Shown here: positions 1 to 8,290 of the stretch, one piece after another | How positions within the stretch are numbered: the first letter of the stretch is position 1 | How the letters are laid out: every line of letters begins with the position of its first letter | NCBI RefSeq assembly: GCF_003248505.1 | Contig: NZ_QFOA01000024.1 | Span: 1 to 40,526, forward strand | DNA: 40,526 nt | Direction of reading: 5' to 3' | DNA from: Sphingobium sp. | GTDB taxonomy: Bacteria > Pseudomonadota > Alphaproteobacteria > Sphingomonadales > Sphingomonadaceae | Made by a program: the position numbers and the translations under genes | Notes under the pieces: model-generated | Databases searched by the model: none | What the model saw: the letters and a program-made list of their open reading frames with translations, nothing else | What the model was told of the DNA's origin: nothing

Positions 1-297
1 CTATCCCCGATCTCGTCCGACACCCGCCACCTCGCTAAAAGAGCGGCAATCATCCCGGCGAATGGGCACCGCGCAAGGCGGCCCTCAGGCCCCGCTTACA
101 CCCTTTCGTGCGATCCGTCGATGACAAACATGCGTCGGGTGCAGGTCAGCGCCAGACTTGCGACGGGCCGGGATGCGGCCTTTACCGCTGCAATCGATGA
201 ACCGAACGCTTTCGACGACGCGAAAACACGATGGCGGCCTGCAAACTCGGCCAAATGGCAGGATTGGAGCAGCCGGACCGATACTCAGCCGAACTGT
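1..297. other. No gene recognised downstream of the aldehyde dehydrogenase
   Basis: All six frames were considered. One minus-strand frame stays open for roughly 58 codons but has no good start and no recognisable motif. No clear terminator hairpin follows the aldehyde dehydrogenase stop. The segment may belong to a gene that continues outside the window or to a decayed gene. Confidence 0.4.
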
Positions 298-1788
298 CTA
301 TCTGCCCACAGGATAAAAGACCGACTTCTGATTTTGATATTCGTGCAGCCAGTCAGGGCCATATTCGCGTCCGATACCGGATCGTTTATAGCCGCCGATC
401 GGTGCATAGGTCATGCGCCCGGTTCCGCCATTGAGCATGACGCTTCCCGCGCGGATTTGCATTGCCATTTCATAACCCTTGGCGGCATCTGCGGTTTCGA
501 TGCCGCCGTTCAGGCCATAGCGGCTATCGTTGGCAATGCCGATCGCCTCTTCGTCTGTATCGAAGCCAATGACGCAACCGACCGGACCGAACACCTCTTC
601 CTGGGCGATCGTCATGCTGTTGTCGACATCGTCGAAGATCGTGATATCCGTAAAGAACCCTTTATCCAGCCCCGCCGGACGGCCGCCCCCGTGCACGATC
701 CGCGCGCCTTCGTCACGACCGATGGCGATCAGTCTTTCGACCTTTTCCCGCTGGGACTGGCGGATCAACGGCCCCATCGCCACGGTGGGATCGGCAGGAT
801 CGCCGATCTTGAACTGTGCAGCCACCGCGCAGGCGGTTTCGACGAATGCCTTCCTGATGCTGTTATGGACGACGAGCCGTGTGAGCAGGGCGCAACCCTG
901 GCCCGCATTAACCGAAAGTATGGCGACCGCCATGGCCGCCGCCCGAGCGACATCGGCGTCGTGACGGACGATCAAAGCGGATTTCCCGCCCAGTTCGAGA
1001 TGCACGCGCTTCAATGTCGGAGCGGCTTGCGCCATGATCGCGGCCCCCACACCTTCCGACCCCGTGAAGGTGACGAGGTCGACCCGCGGATCGCTGGTCA
1101 GGGTCGTGCCGACCTCCGGGCCGCCGGTCACGATATTCAGCACGCCCTTGGGCAGGCCAATCTCTTGGGCGATCTCTCCGAACAGCAGCGCTGAGAAGGG
1201 CGTGAAGGGCGACGGTTTCAGCACCATCGTATTGCCGGCGAGCAGTCCGGGCACGATCTTCGCCAGATTGATGAGGAAGGGGAAATTATACCCGGTGATC
1301 GCTGCAACGACGCCCACCGGTTCACGAACGACAGTCGTCCCCCCCATTTTCCTGGGGCCGTCCGGATTGAAGGGATCGGGCGTGATGTCGATGGGCAGGC
1401 GCACACTGTCGTCACGCGTCGAATGATCGAGAGCGGCCAGCAGATGGTCGAGCGGATTGGCGACCTGCATGCCTTGGGTAATGCCTTGCGAACAGCCGAC
1501 TTCCGCGACGATCAGCGCCGCGATCTGTGGCCTGCGCCTGTCCAGGGCCGTATGCATCCGCCGCAGGTATGTCGCGCGTTCAGACATGGCCATGCGCGGC
1601 CAGACTCCTGCGTCGAACGCGTCGCGCGCAGCCGCAATCGCCGCTTCGACGGCTTGGGCGTTGCCCACCGGCGCATGGCCGATCACCGCTTCGGTGGCAG
1701 GATTGATGACGGCGTCGCGGTCGCTGCCTCCATCGACCCAGGCACCATCGATATAAAGCTTGTCAAAAGCGGTGAAGGGCACGGTCAT
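298..1788 (-). CDS. NAD(P)-dependent aldehyde dehydrogenase
   Basis: This 496-residue protein has the full length of the ALDH superfamily, whose members oxidise aldehydes to acids with NAD(P)+ in the cytoplasm. The catalytic residues are visible: Asn168 in TGYNFPF, general base Glu265 in HLELGGKS and nucleophile Cys299 in NAGQGCALLTR. The cofactor-binding FTGSEGVGAA lies near 241-250. The start codon overlaps the stop of the upstream GMC oxidoreductase as ATGA, so the two are translationally coupled. The pair suggests alcohol to aldehyde to acid oxidation of one substrate, which cannot be named from sequence. A GMC/ALDH/TonB-receptor set resembles the polyethylene-glycol (peg) loci of sphingomonads, but the transporter and acyl-CoA ligase of those loci are not here. 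Confidence 0.95.
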   Translation of the reverse strand: MTVPFTAFDKLYIDGAWVDGGSDRDAVINPATEAVIGHAPVGNAQAVEAAIAAARDAFDAGVWPRMAMSERATYLRRMHTALDRRRPQIAALIVAEVGCSQGITQGMQVANPLDHLLAALDHSTRDDSVRLPIDITPDPFNPDGPRKMGGTTVVREPVGVVAAITGYNFPFLINLAKIVPGLLAGNTMVLKPSPFTPFSALLFGEIAQEIGLPKGVLNIVTGGPEVGTTLTSDPRVDLVTFTGSEGVGAAIMAQAAPTLKRVHLELGGKSALIVRHDADVARAAAMAVAILSVNAGQGCALLTRLVVHNSIRKAFVETACAVAAQFKIGDPADPTVAMGPLIRQSQREKVERLIAIGRDEGARIVHGGGRPAGLDKGFFTDITIFDDVDNSMTIAQEEVFGPVGCVIGFDTDEEAIGIANDSRYGLNGGIETADAAKGYEMAMQIRAGSVMLNGGTGRMTYAPIGGYKRSGIGREYGPDWLHEYQNQKSVFYPVGR

Positions 1789-3407
1789 ATCGTAGGTTCC
1801 CGATGAGGCCGCAGGATCATGTCCGCAGCGTTGAGCGCAATGGCCATGGCCGGCGCGTTGGTGTTGCCCGACACGATAGTCGGCATAATAGAGGTATCGA
1901 TCACGCGCAGGCCGGTGGCGCCCCGCACACGCAGTTGCGGATCGACGACCGAGCCTTCATCCGATCCCATCCGGCACGTCCCGCAAATGTGAAAGGATGT
2001 GCCGCCCAAGGCAATGGCGTTGGCCAGAATGTCTTCATCCGCCTCGATCCCGACGGTCTTGCCGGTTTCCTCAACGATCCAGTCCTGCAACGCAGGCTGT
2101 TGCGCAAGGCGGCGGAGCCAATGAAACAAGGCGACAAAACGCCGTCTATCCGTTTCGGTAGCCAAATGATTGGCATCGATGGTCGGCGGAACGTCCGGAT
2201 CGGCCGAGCTTATCCTTATATGACCTTGGCTATCGGGGCGCGTATAATAAGCGATGACAGTCATGCCCGGGTGCGGATCGAGCGCCACCGCCCCCTTGTC
2301 GTCCGTACGAAAGGAATAAAGACCCATGCCGACTTGAGCGTCAGGTCGGTCGAGCGAGGGATCTGTCTTGATGAAACCGCCCACTTCATGCGCGGCATGC
2401 GTCAGCGGGCCTTTCGACCCGACAGCGTAGCGCAGCGCCGACATGATGAGGCCCAGACCGGACAATTTCCCGTTAAGGCTGTTAGACCGTACCTTGTAAT
2501 TAAAGCCCAGATAGCGATGTTCGCGGAGGTTGGCGCCCACGCCGGGCGCATCCACCACGACCGGTATGCCCAGTGGTTCGAGCAAGGTCCGAGGCCCGAT
2601 ACCCGATAATTGCAGAAGCTTGGGGCTTTGTACCGCGCCAGCCGACAGGATGATCTCCCGCCGGACCATGACCTCGTGCACGCCTTCTTTGTTTCGCAAC
2701 ACGACACCGCTGGCCCGCTGCCCTTCGAACACGATACGAAGGACGTCAGTTTGAGGCAAAATGTCCAGATTCGATCGCCCGCGCACCGGCTTTAGAAAAG
2801 CGCGGGAGGCGGAAAATCGTTTGCCGCGATAGGTGGACGTCGGCTGATAGCCCATGCCGCCCTGGGTCACGGCCGGGATGTCGTTCATATCGTCGACCCG
2901 CTGCGTTCCTGCCTGCTCGGCAGCCGTCAGGAAAGCTTCGCACAGCGGGTCGCCAGCGGGGTGCATGCTGACCTTGAGCGGCCCGCCGGTGCCGCGCCAT
3001 GCCTTGGCGCCCAGTGCATGGTCTTCCAGCGAGACGAAATGCCGACCGATCGTCTCCCAGCCCCAGCCTGCGCAGCCAGCCGCTTCCCACCCGTCGTAAT
3101 CTGCCGGAGCACCGCGCACATAGACCATGCCGTTGACCGAACTGGACCCGCCCACCGTGCGCCCCTTCAGCCATAATTCCCGAGGTGCGTTACCGCCGGG
3201 CGAAACCGCATAATCCCAGACATGGGGATTGCCCGGTGCCAAGAGTTTGCCGATGCCGCGAGGCATGGCGATCAACGGACTGCTGTCGTCCGGGCCCGCC
3301 TCCACCAGCAGAACCTTGACGGTGGGGTCTGCCGACAGGCGATTCGCCATGACACAACCCGAAGATCCCGCTCCCACGATGATATAGTCATAGCAATCGG
3401 CTGGCAT
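1785..3407 (-). CDS. GMC family oxidoreductase (choline/alcohol dehydrogenase-like)
   Basis: This is an FAD-dependent glucose-methanol-choline oxidoreductase of 540 residues, the usual length. The N-terminal dinucleotide-binding site IIVGAGSSGCVMANRL starts at residue 9, followed by the GMC signature around GRTVGGSSSVNGMVYVRG. Near the C-terminus are His473 in TSFHICGTCRMG and Asn517 in SGNTNAPAMAI, the catalytic His-Asn pair of the family. The reading frame stays open upstream to 3542, but the FAD motif normally lies within the first ten residues, so the ATG at 3407 is chosen. The upstream extension crosses a decayed SMP-30 gene. The product probably oxidises an alcohol to an aldehyde for the coupled ALDH. 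The substrate is unknown. Confidence 0.93.
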   Translation of the reverse strand: MPADCYDYIIVGAGSSGCVMANRLSADPTVKVLLVEAGPDDSSPLIAMPRGIGKLLAPGNPHVWDYAVSPGGNAPRELWLKGRTVGGSSSVNGMVYVRGAPADYDGWEAAGCAGWGWETIGRHFVSLEDHALGAKAWRGTGGPLKVSMHPAGDPLCEAFLTAAEQAGTQRVDDMNDIPAVTQGGMGYQPTSTYRGKRFSASRAFLKPVRGRSNLDILPQTDVLRIVFEGQRASGVVLRNKEGVHEVMVRREIILSAGAVQSPKLLQLSGIGPRTLLEPLGIPVVVDAPGVGANLREHRYLGFNYKVRSNSLNGKLSGLGLIMSALRYAVGSKGPLTHAAHEVGGFIKTDPSLDRPDAQVGMGLYSFRTDDKGAVALDPHPGMTVIAYYTRPDSQGHIRISSADPDVPPTIDANHLATETDRRRFVALFHWLRRLAQQPALQDWIVEETGKTVGIEADEDILANAIALGGTSFHICGTCRMGSDEGSVVDPQLRVRGATGLRVIDTSIMPTIVSGNTNAPAMAIALNAADMILRPHREPTI

Positions 3408-3502
3408 ATTAGCTCTTTTCTTCGAATGACCGGACAAAACAGCAATGACGGGTCCGGCTGACCTGTCGGCAGGAAGGGTAGCTGCGGAGACATGTTTCGA
3501 CC

Positions 3503-3886
3503 GAATGCCAGGGGGCGACCAGGAACATACCAGTCGATGCATATGACCGCGCCGGAACTGCCGAGCGTGACGAAAGCCACCTTTCCATCCGCGCGCCCGA
3601 AGCAGATGTTCGTCACCGGGAAATCGCCCTTTTCAATCCGCCGATGTGCTCCGCCCTCAGGCGGAAAGATCAGTACAGCCCCTTGGCCGGGCGATGCACA
3701 GCAAATACGCCCCGCGCTGTTCACGGCCATACTGTCGTTAAATTGACTGAGGCCCGCCCGACGATGACGCGCCTGTCCGGGGCGGATGCGATCATAGATC
3801 AGAGCAACATAAAGGCTGCGTCCGTCGGACTGCGCGATCGGTCCTTCCGGCATCAGCGGACCCGTGCGAAACAGCTCATGGCGCCC
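3503..3886 (-). pseudogene. SMP-30/gluconolactonase C-terminal remnant
   Basis: The minus-strand frame reads as the last third of an SMP-30/gluconolactonase-like beta-propeller hydrolase. It has HELFRTGPLMPEG, SDGRSLYVA, FNDSMAVNSAGRICCAS, VTNICFGRADGK and AFVTLGSSGAVICIDW, followed by a typical PGRPLAF tail. About two thirds of the normal ~300-residue protein is missing upstream. The blade junction after YDRIRPG looks shortened. The frame then reads on without a stop past the end of the family and across the start of the GMC gene. A 5'-deleted remnant explains this better than a functional gene. Such lactonases commonly accompany sugar or alcohol oxidation genes, so the intact ancestor may have been part of the GMC/ALDH pathway. 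Confidence 0.7.
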
Positions 3887-3965
3887 TCTCGCCAAAATTA
3901 TGCAGATCGCGCTGCTCCCGCATGGATATTTGCACGATCTGGCATCGAACCCACCTTTCGACAGG

Positions 3966-3984
3966 TAATTCGTTACGCGAATTA
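3966..3984. promoter_or_regulatory. Candidate operator palindrome
   Basis: TAATTCG and CGAATTA are perfect 7-bp inverted arms around a 5-bp spacer. The site lies in the intergenic region before the first TonB-receptor gene and next to the decayed SMP-30 gene. Dyads of this size are typical of dimeric repressor sites. No regulator is encoded next to it, so the assignment is only suggestive. Confidence 0.35.
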
Positions 3985-3991
3985 GCGTCAT

Positions 3992-4041
3992 GCTATCCTC
4001 ATACCCAGTCCATGAGGCGGGATAGTAAGCGAGAGGATAGC
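3992..4041. promoter_or_regulatory. Separated inverted repeat upstream of the TonB receptor
   Basis: GCTATCCTC (3992-4000) and GAGGATAGC (4033-4041) are exact 9-bp inverted arms with a 32-bp spacer. They could form a stem-loop or mark two half-sites. No function can be assigned from sequence. Confidence 0.3.
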
Positions 4042-4153
4042 GGTACGGCCCACAGGCAGATTCTCATCGGCAACGATCCAAACGAGGCGGTCCGCATCGG
4101 TAATGACCGGCGGAGATCAGCACGGATGATGTTGAAAATCTAGATAAAGCGGC

Positions 4154-4176
4154 AGGCCGGCAGAAGACCGGCTTTT
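4154..4176 (+). terminator. Short hairpin plus T-run before the TonB receptor
   Basis: GCCGG (4156-4160) pairs with CCGGC (4168-4172), extended by a G-U and an A-U pair, and is followed by TTTT. It sits about 45 bp upstream of the receptor start. No plus-strand gene precedes it, so if transcribed it would be an attenuator in the receptor leader. A second dyad, AATGGT/ACCATT (4183-4188 and 4199-4204), lies just after it. Confidence 0.3.
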
Positions 4177-4218
4177 GATAAAAATGGTTATTCTTTTGAC
4201 CATTCGGGAGAAGATAGA

Positions 4219-6594
4219 GTGAAGGGACTGCGACGTTTCCTACTGCCAGTCGGCCTGTTACTTACGACATCTCAAGCGGCGCTGGCTCAATCTTCGGTCG
4301 CTGCCCCCCAGGATGGCGCCACCAGCGACATTGTGGTGACCGCGCGCCGTACCGCTGAAAATATCCAGGAAACACCCGTTTCCGTCGTAGCGTTCGGAGC
4401 CGATTCGCTGCGACAGGCCAACATACGCGATACGCAGGATTTGCTGGTCAAGACGCCTGGCGTGTTTCTGGCGGGTTCGGGCGGTCGCGAAAACACCAAT
4501 TTCTCCATCCGGGGCCAGTCCAAGGCTCTTGCAGGCAACAGCGCGCCCGGCGTCATTAGCTATTTTGCCGAAGTACCATCCCCCACCACAGGGTCCAGTA
4601 TTCCGACTTACGATCTGTCGTCGGTTCAGGTGCTCAAGGGACCGCAAGGAACCTTGTTCGGTCGCAACACGACCGGCGGCGCACTTCTTTATTATCCTAC
4701 TGCGCCGGACTACAAATTGGGAGGCTATGCCAAGGCGTCCTACGGCAATTACGACGCCCGGCTGCTCGAAGCCGCAGTCAATATACCGCTGACGTCCGAC
4801 ACGCTGGCCGTTCGCATTGCCGGTCAGCTCCAAAAGCGCGACGGCTGGACCAAGAATATCGGTGTCGGCGGAAACCCGGACGATCTCAACTCGCGCGCGA
4901 TCCGCGGGTCGATCCTGTTCGAGCCGAGCGCTGCGTTCCGCAATACGCTGATCGTCGATTACTACCACAATGACGCGGTCGGTGGCGCGTCCGTGCTTAC
5001 CAACGTGCTTCCGGGGCCGAACGGGCTAACGGCAACGGGCACGGCCAATGCGGCGCTGGCCCAACTGGCGTTGCAGCGTGCACGCGGACCACGCGTCATC
5101 AACTCTGATGTCGATGCGTTCGAAAAGGTAGAGCGGTTCGGCATCACCAACAGGACGGAGTTCGATCTGTCCGACGACATTACTCTCATCAATATCTTCG
5201 GCTACCGACGGACGAAGATCGACTATTATTCCAGCGTCGATGGATTGCCGACCTTGATCGCCGACGGAAGCGGCGCGATCCCTGCCGGTCTGCCGGTGAC
5301 GATCGTGGGCGGGCGCCAGACTTCCGACGTCCGACAGATCAGCGACGAAGTGCAATTGAAGGGATCGGCACTCGGCAATCGGCTCGACTGGCTAGTCGGT
5401 GCCTTTTATCTCGATAGCAAGCCGCGTGGACCCTCGGGCAGCTATATTCCCGTCTTTACCCTGCCCGGTATCACCGACGCGCGATTCAACTATAGTTTCT
5501 ATACCGAAAAGAGCAGGGCGCTGTTCGGCAATGTCAATTATGAGATCGCGGACGGGCTTCACGTCAATCTGGGCGTGCGCCATACCTGGGACAAGATCGA
5601 GGCTTGTGTGGGCGGCGGCCTCAACAACCAGCCGGTCGTCTCGCCAGATGAGTGTGCGAATGGTGCCGCAGTCATTCGCAATTCAAGCGTCAACGAAACT
5701 TCGTCCAAAGCGCTGACCTGGCAATTGGGTGTCGATTGGAAGGCGTCGGATGCGGTCTTCCTCTATGCGGTCACGCGACGGGGCTATCGCGCCGGCGGTA
5801 TCAACAGCCCGACCCTGGCCGGGCGGCTGGTACCATTCCAGTCGTTCGCTCCTGAAAAGGTCACGGATGTGGAGGCCGGCGTCCGATCCGACTTCACTGC
5901 CGGCGGTGTCAAACTGCAATTCAATGCTTCGCCCTTCGTCGGTTGGTACAACAATGTACAGGTGCCGATTTCAGGGCTCAATACGCAGGCAAGTTGCAGC
6001 ACGACCGCACCGGGGGGAACGAACCCACCCAGATCGCCCGACGGCGATTGCGACGCGAGCAACGATCCGAGCGGCGGGACGCTGCTGGTCAATGCCGGCA
6101 AGACCCGAGTTGCGGGTATCGATCTTTCGACCCGCATCCAGCCTACATCGACTTTGGCGTTCGACGCGGGGGCGACTCTTCTCGATCTGAAATCGCGTTC
6201 GCTGACGGTACCTGCCGATCTACGCCCCTATCTCGCAGCGCTCAAGGTTCCGTTCAATCTCGTCGCAAAGACAACGGTCACGGCGGGTCTGCGCTGGACA
6301 TTGCCGGTGTCGCCCTCATTTGCAGAGACGGTGTTCAATCTGGATTATTACCATTCCAGCAAGGTCCGCTCCTCCGACCAGGTTCTCCCCGCTTACGATC
6401 TGGTCAATAGCCGCCTGGATCTGAACGGAATCGGCGACAGCCGAGCCGACATCAGCTTTTTCGTGCGCAATCTGTTCGATAAAAAATATCTGGCGTCGAG
6501 CAATGTGGGATCGGCGGCGCTTGGAATATTCAGTGGCTTCTATGGCGCGCCGCGCACTTATGGCGTGGAGGTACGCTATCGTTTCGGTGAATGA
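4219..6594 (+). CDS. TonB-dependent outer-membrane receptor
   Basis: This 791-residue protein starts at a GTG preceded by GGGAGAA. A signal peptide ends around SQAALAQ near residue 24. It is followed by the sphingomonad-type plug start DIVVTARRTAENIQETP, with plug motifs VQVLKGPQGTLFGRNTTGGA near 135-155. A long 22-strand-type beta-barrel region follows, ending GVEVRYRFGE with the last aromatic residue third from the end. The receptor should import a bulky or scarce substrate across the outer membrane using TonB energy. Its position opposite the GMC/ALDH pair suggests it takes up their substrate, but this is inference. The phosphotransferase gene follows after 85 bp. Confidence 0.93.
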   Translation: MKGLRRFLLPVGLLLTTSQAALAQSSVAAPQDGATSDIVVTARRTAENIQETPVSVVAFGADSLRQANIRDTQDLLVKTPGVFLAGSGGRENTNFSIRGQSKALAGNSAPGVISYFAEVPSPTTGSSIPTYDLSSVQVLKGPQGTLFGRNTTGGALLYYPTAPDYKLGGYAKASYGNYDARLLEAAVNIPLTSDTLAVRIAGQLQKRDGWTKNIGVGGNPDDLNSRAIRGSILFEPSAAFRNTLIVDYYHNDAVGGASVLTNVLPGPNGLTATGTANAALAQLALQRARGPRVINSDVDAFEKVERFGITNRTEFDLSDDITLINIFGYRRTKIDYYSSVDGLPTLIADGSGAIPAGLPVTIVGGRQTSDVRQISDEVQLKGSALGNRLDWLVGAFYLDSKPRGPSGSYIPVFTLPGITDARFNYSFYTEKSRALFGNVNYEIADGLHVNLGVRHTWDKIEACVGGGLNNQPVVSPDECANGAAVIRNSSVNETSSKALTWQLGVDWKASDAVFLYAVTRRGYRAGGINSPTLAGRLVPFQSFAPEKVTDVEAGVRSDFTAGGVKLQFNASPFVGWYNNVQVPISGLNTQASCSTTAPGGTNPPRSPDGDCDASNDPSGGTLLVNAGKTRVAGIDLSTRIQPTSTLAFDAGATLLDLKSRSLTVPADLRPYLAALKVPFNLVAKTTVTAGLRWTLPVSPSFAETVFNLDYYHSSKVRSSDQVLPAYDLVNSRLDLNGIGDSRADISFFVRNLFDKKYLASSNVGSAALGIFSGFYGAPRTYGVEVRYRFGE

Positions 6595-6609
6595 TCAACG
6601 AAATACATG

Positions 6610-6645
6610 CCGATGCGTCGCTTAGGGAAGCGGGTGACGCATCGG
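6610..6645 (+). terminator. Hairpin between receptor and phosphotransferase genes
   Basis: CCGATGCGTC (6610-6619) pairs exactly with GACGCATCGG (6636-6645). An inner GCTT/AAGC stem closes an AGGG loop, with a GGGT bulge. No T-run follows, so this may be a partial terminator, an RNA-stability element or a factor-dependent site that lowers expression of the next gene. Confidence 0.45.
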
Positions 6646-6679
6646 TCGGATATAAAGGCAAAGATCGAGAGGATCGTCG

Positions 6680-8074
6680 ATGGCGCAAACCGAAGCAGAT
6701 CAGGATCAGGCCGAAAGCAGCGGGCAATTGAGCCGATGGCTGGAGGATGTGTTAGGCTGTTCTGAAGTCGTTCTGGAAAAACAGCGACGTTGGCGCCCGG
6801 TCTGGCGCGCGAGCGCGATGCAGAATGGATTGAAGCGCGAGTTTCTGCTGAAAGGCGACCGCACTTGGCCCACGCATCCCTATCCGCTCGTATATGAAAT
6901 GCGCATGCAACGCGCTCTGCATGAAAACGGCATTCCCATTCCGGCGATATTGGGCATGTGCGACCGGCCCAACACCATCGTTATGGATTGGATAGACGGT
7001 GGTCGCGACCCAGGACTTGTCCAACAGGCGATCGAAACTGCGTCTGTCATGACGGACGATAGATGGGCTGCGTCCCTGCGCTACATGGAAATATTAGCGG
7101 ATATACACCGGTTACCCAATCAGCCTTTCGTAGACGGTGGCGCCTATAAGCCCGAGGGGCCACGGGAAATTGCTTTGCATAATTTCGAACGCTTCCATGC
7201 AATGACCGACGAGCAAGGGATCACCGATCCAATCCTCGAATTCTGCGCCCGGTGGCTTCGCCGTAATTATCCGAAAGACCGCCAATCGATTTCCTTCGTA
7301 ACCGGCGATTGTGGCCAGTTTCTTTCCAATGGCGATCAGGTTACCGGCATTCTGGATGTCGAGATAGGTCATCTGGCGGATCCGATGCGCGATCTTGCGT
7401 GCTTTCGCGGACGACATCCGATCGAAAATATGGGTGACGTCGCCGCTCTGTTTCGTCATTACGAAACTGCAATCGGTGTTCCGCTCGACTATGATGCAAT
7501 TGCCTATCACACCGTGTCGTTTCTGGCCGAAGCCATTTACGGCCCCTTGTTCGGCATGCACGAAATGGGACGTGGCGGCGATTGGGTCGAGGCGGCAGTT
7601 CAGGTTCCGATGATCGCGCGGCGATGCATGGAAGCCCTGGCCGAAATATTGGATGTGGCGCTGGACGACATCGCGCTTCCTTCCCCGGCAGCCGCCGATC
7701 AGAGCGATCTCGCGCTCCAAAAATTGCAGGCGGAAATCGAGCGGCTGCCGGAAAGCGAAACCTTCCACGGATGGCAGCGCAATGTTCTTGCCTCTATTCC
7801 AAGCTATCTGCGCAACCAATTGCTCTATCGCGATTGGTTGCGGGACGAGGATGCCAGCGACATCGAAGAGCTTCTCGGCATGTCCTATGCCGATCCTTCG
7901 GACGGCCAGGTCGCATTGATGCAACTGATCGAAAAGAACGACCCTTCAGACGATAAGGCGCTGACGCGATACTTCCATCGAAGGATGTTGCGTCAATGTC
8001 TGGTGATCGCAGGTCCGAATGCGCCCCCAGATCATCTCGTTTTGGTGCCCATGGAACCGCTGGTGAGAAGATAG
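6680..8074 (+). CDS. Phosphotransferase family protein (APH/choline-kinase fold)
   Basis: The 464-residue protein carries an aminoglycoside-phosphotransferase-like kinase domain over roughly residues 25-320. The putative ATP lysine is Lys58 in EFLLKGD. The catalytic-loop motif is FVTGDCGQFLSN with Asp210 and Asn217, and the metal-binding segment is ILDVEIGHLADPMRDLA with Asp226. The usual His of the HGD motif is Thr208. The C-terminal 140 residues (from about 325) are helical-looking and not recognised. The start ATG has AGAGGA at a good distance. Such proteins are often encoded with acyl-CoA or xenobiotic degradation genes and probably phosphorylate a small molecule, not an antibiotic. Lying between two TonB receptors, it may act on an imported substrate. 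That role is inferred. Confidence 0.85.
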   Translation: MAQTEADQDQAESSGQLSRWLEDVLGCSEVVLEKQRRWRPVWRASAMQNGLKREFLLKGDRTWPTHPYPLVYEMRMQRALHENGIPIPAILGMCDRPNTIVMDWIDGGRDPGLVQQAIETASVMTDDRWAASLRYMEILADIHRLPNQPFVDGGAYKPEGPREIALHNFERFHAMTDEQGITDPILEFCARWLRRNYPKDRQSISFVTGDCGQFLSNGDQVTGILDVEIGHLADPMRDLACFRGRHPIENMGDVAALFRHYETAIGVPLDYDAIAYHTVSFLAEAIYGPLFGMHEMGRGGDWVEAAVQVPMIARRCMEALAEILDVALDDIALPSPAAADQSDLALQKLQAEIERLPESETFHGWQRNVLASIPSYLRNQLLYRDWLRDEDASDIEELLGMSYADPSDGQVALMQLIEKNDPSDDKALTRYFHRRMLRQCLVIAGPNAPPDHLVLVPMEPLVRR

Positions 8075-8111
8075 GCGCACCGACTGCATCAGCCTGAGAG
8101 AAGATAGCAGT

Positions 8112-8280
8112 CGCCATTTTGCAAATAAGAAGCTAGAATATGATGGTAAGTTCGCAATAATTTGCGCTATAGTTAAAATAATATTGCTGATTGATCAGAT
8201 TTATCATATAATTTATAATATAACTTGGGTCGCAATATTATAATATACTATCATTTATAACGTTAAAATATCAATGACGG
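8112..8280. other. Strongly AT-rich intergenic block
   Basis: About 170 bp between the phosphotransferase and the second TonB receptor is dominated by A and T, in sharp contrast to the GC-rich genes on both sides. It contains a consensus -10 element, a CTGAT/ATCAG dyad at 8187-8198 and a perfect 12-bp palindrome ATATTATAATAT at 8235-8246. Such blocks are typical of promoter regions bound by H-NS-like or Lrp-type proteins, or of imported DNA. Confidence 0.6.
8184..8212 (+). promoter_or_regulatory. Sigma70-type promoter of the second TonB receptor
   Basis: TTGCTG (8184-8189) is separated by exactly 17 bp from a perfect TATAAT (8207-8212). This predicts transcription from about 8219 and a leader of some 70 nt. 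The spacer holds the dyad CTGAT-TG-ATCAG (8187-8198), placed where a repressor would block RNA polymerase. Confidence 0.55.
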
Positions 8281-8290
8281 AGGGGATGCG

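Noticed and set aside
121..1194. Long plus-strand open frame of 357 codons
   Set aside because: It lies antisense to the aldehyde dehydrogenase, has no family features and has the Arg/His/Asp-rich composition of a GC-rich shadow frame.
6680..8074. Antibiotic resistance phosphotransferase
   Set aside because: The kinase domain is of the broad APH/ACAD10-like type found in catabolic loci. Nothing indicates an aminoglycoside substrate.
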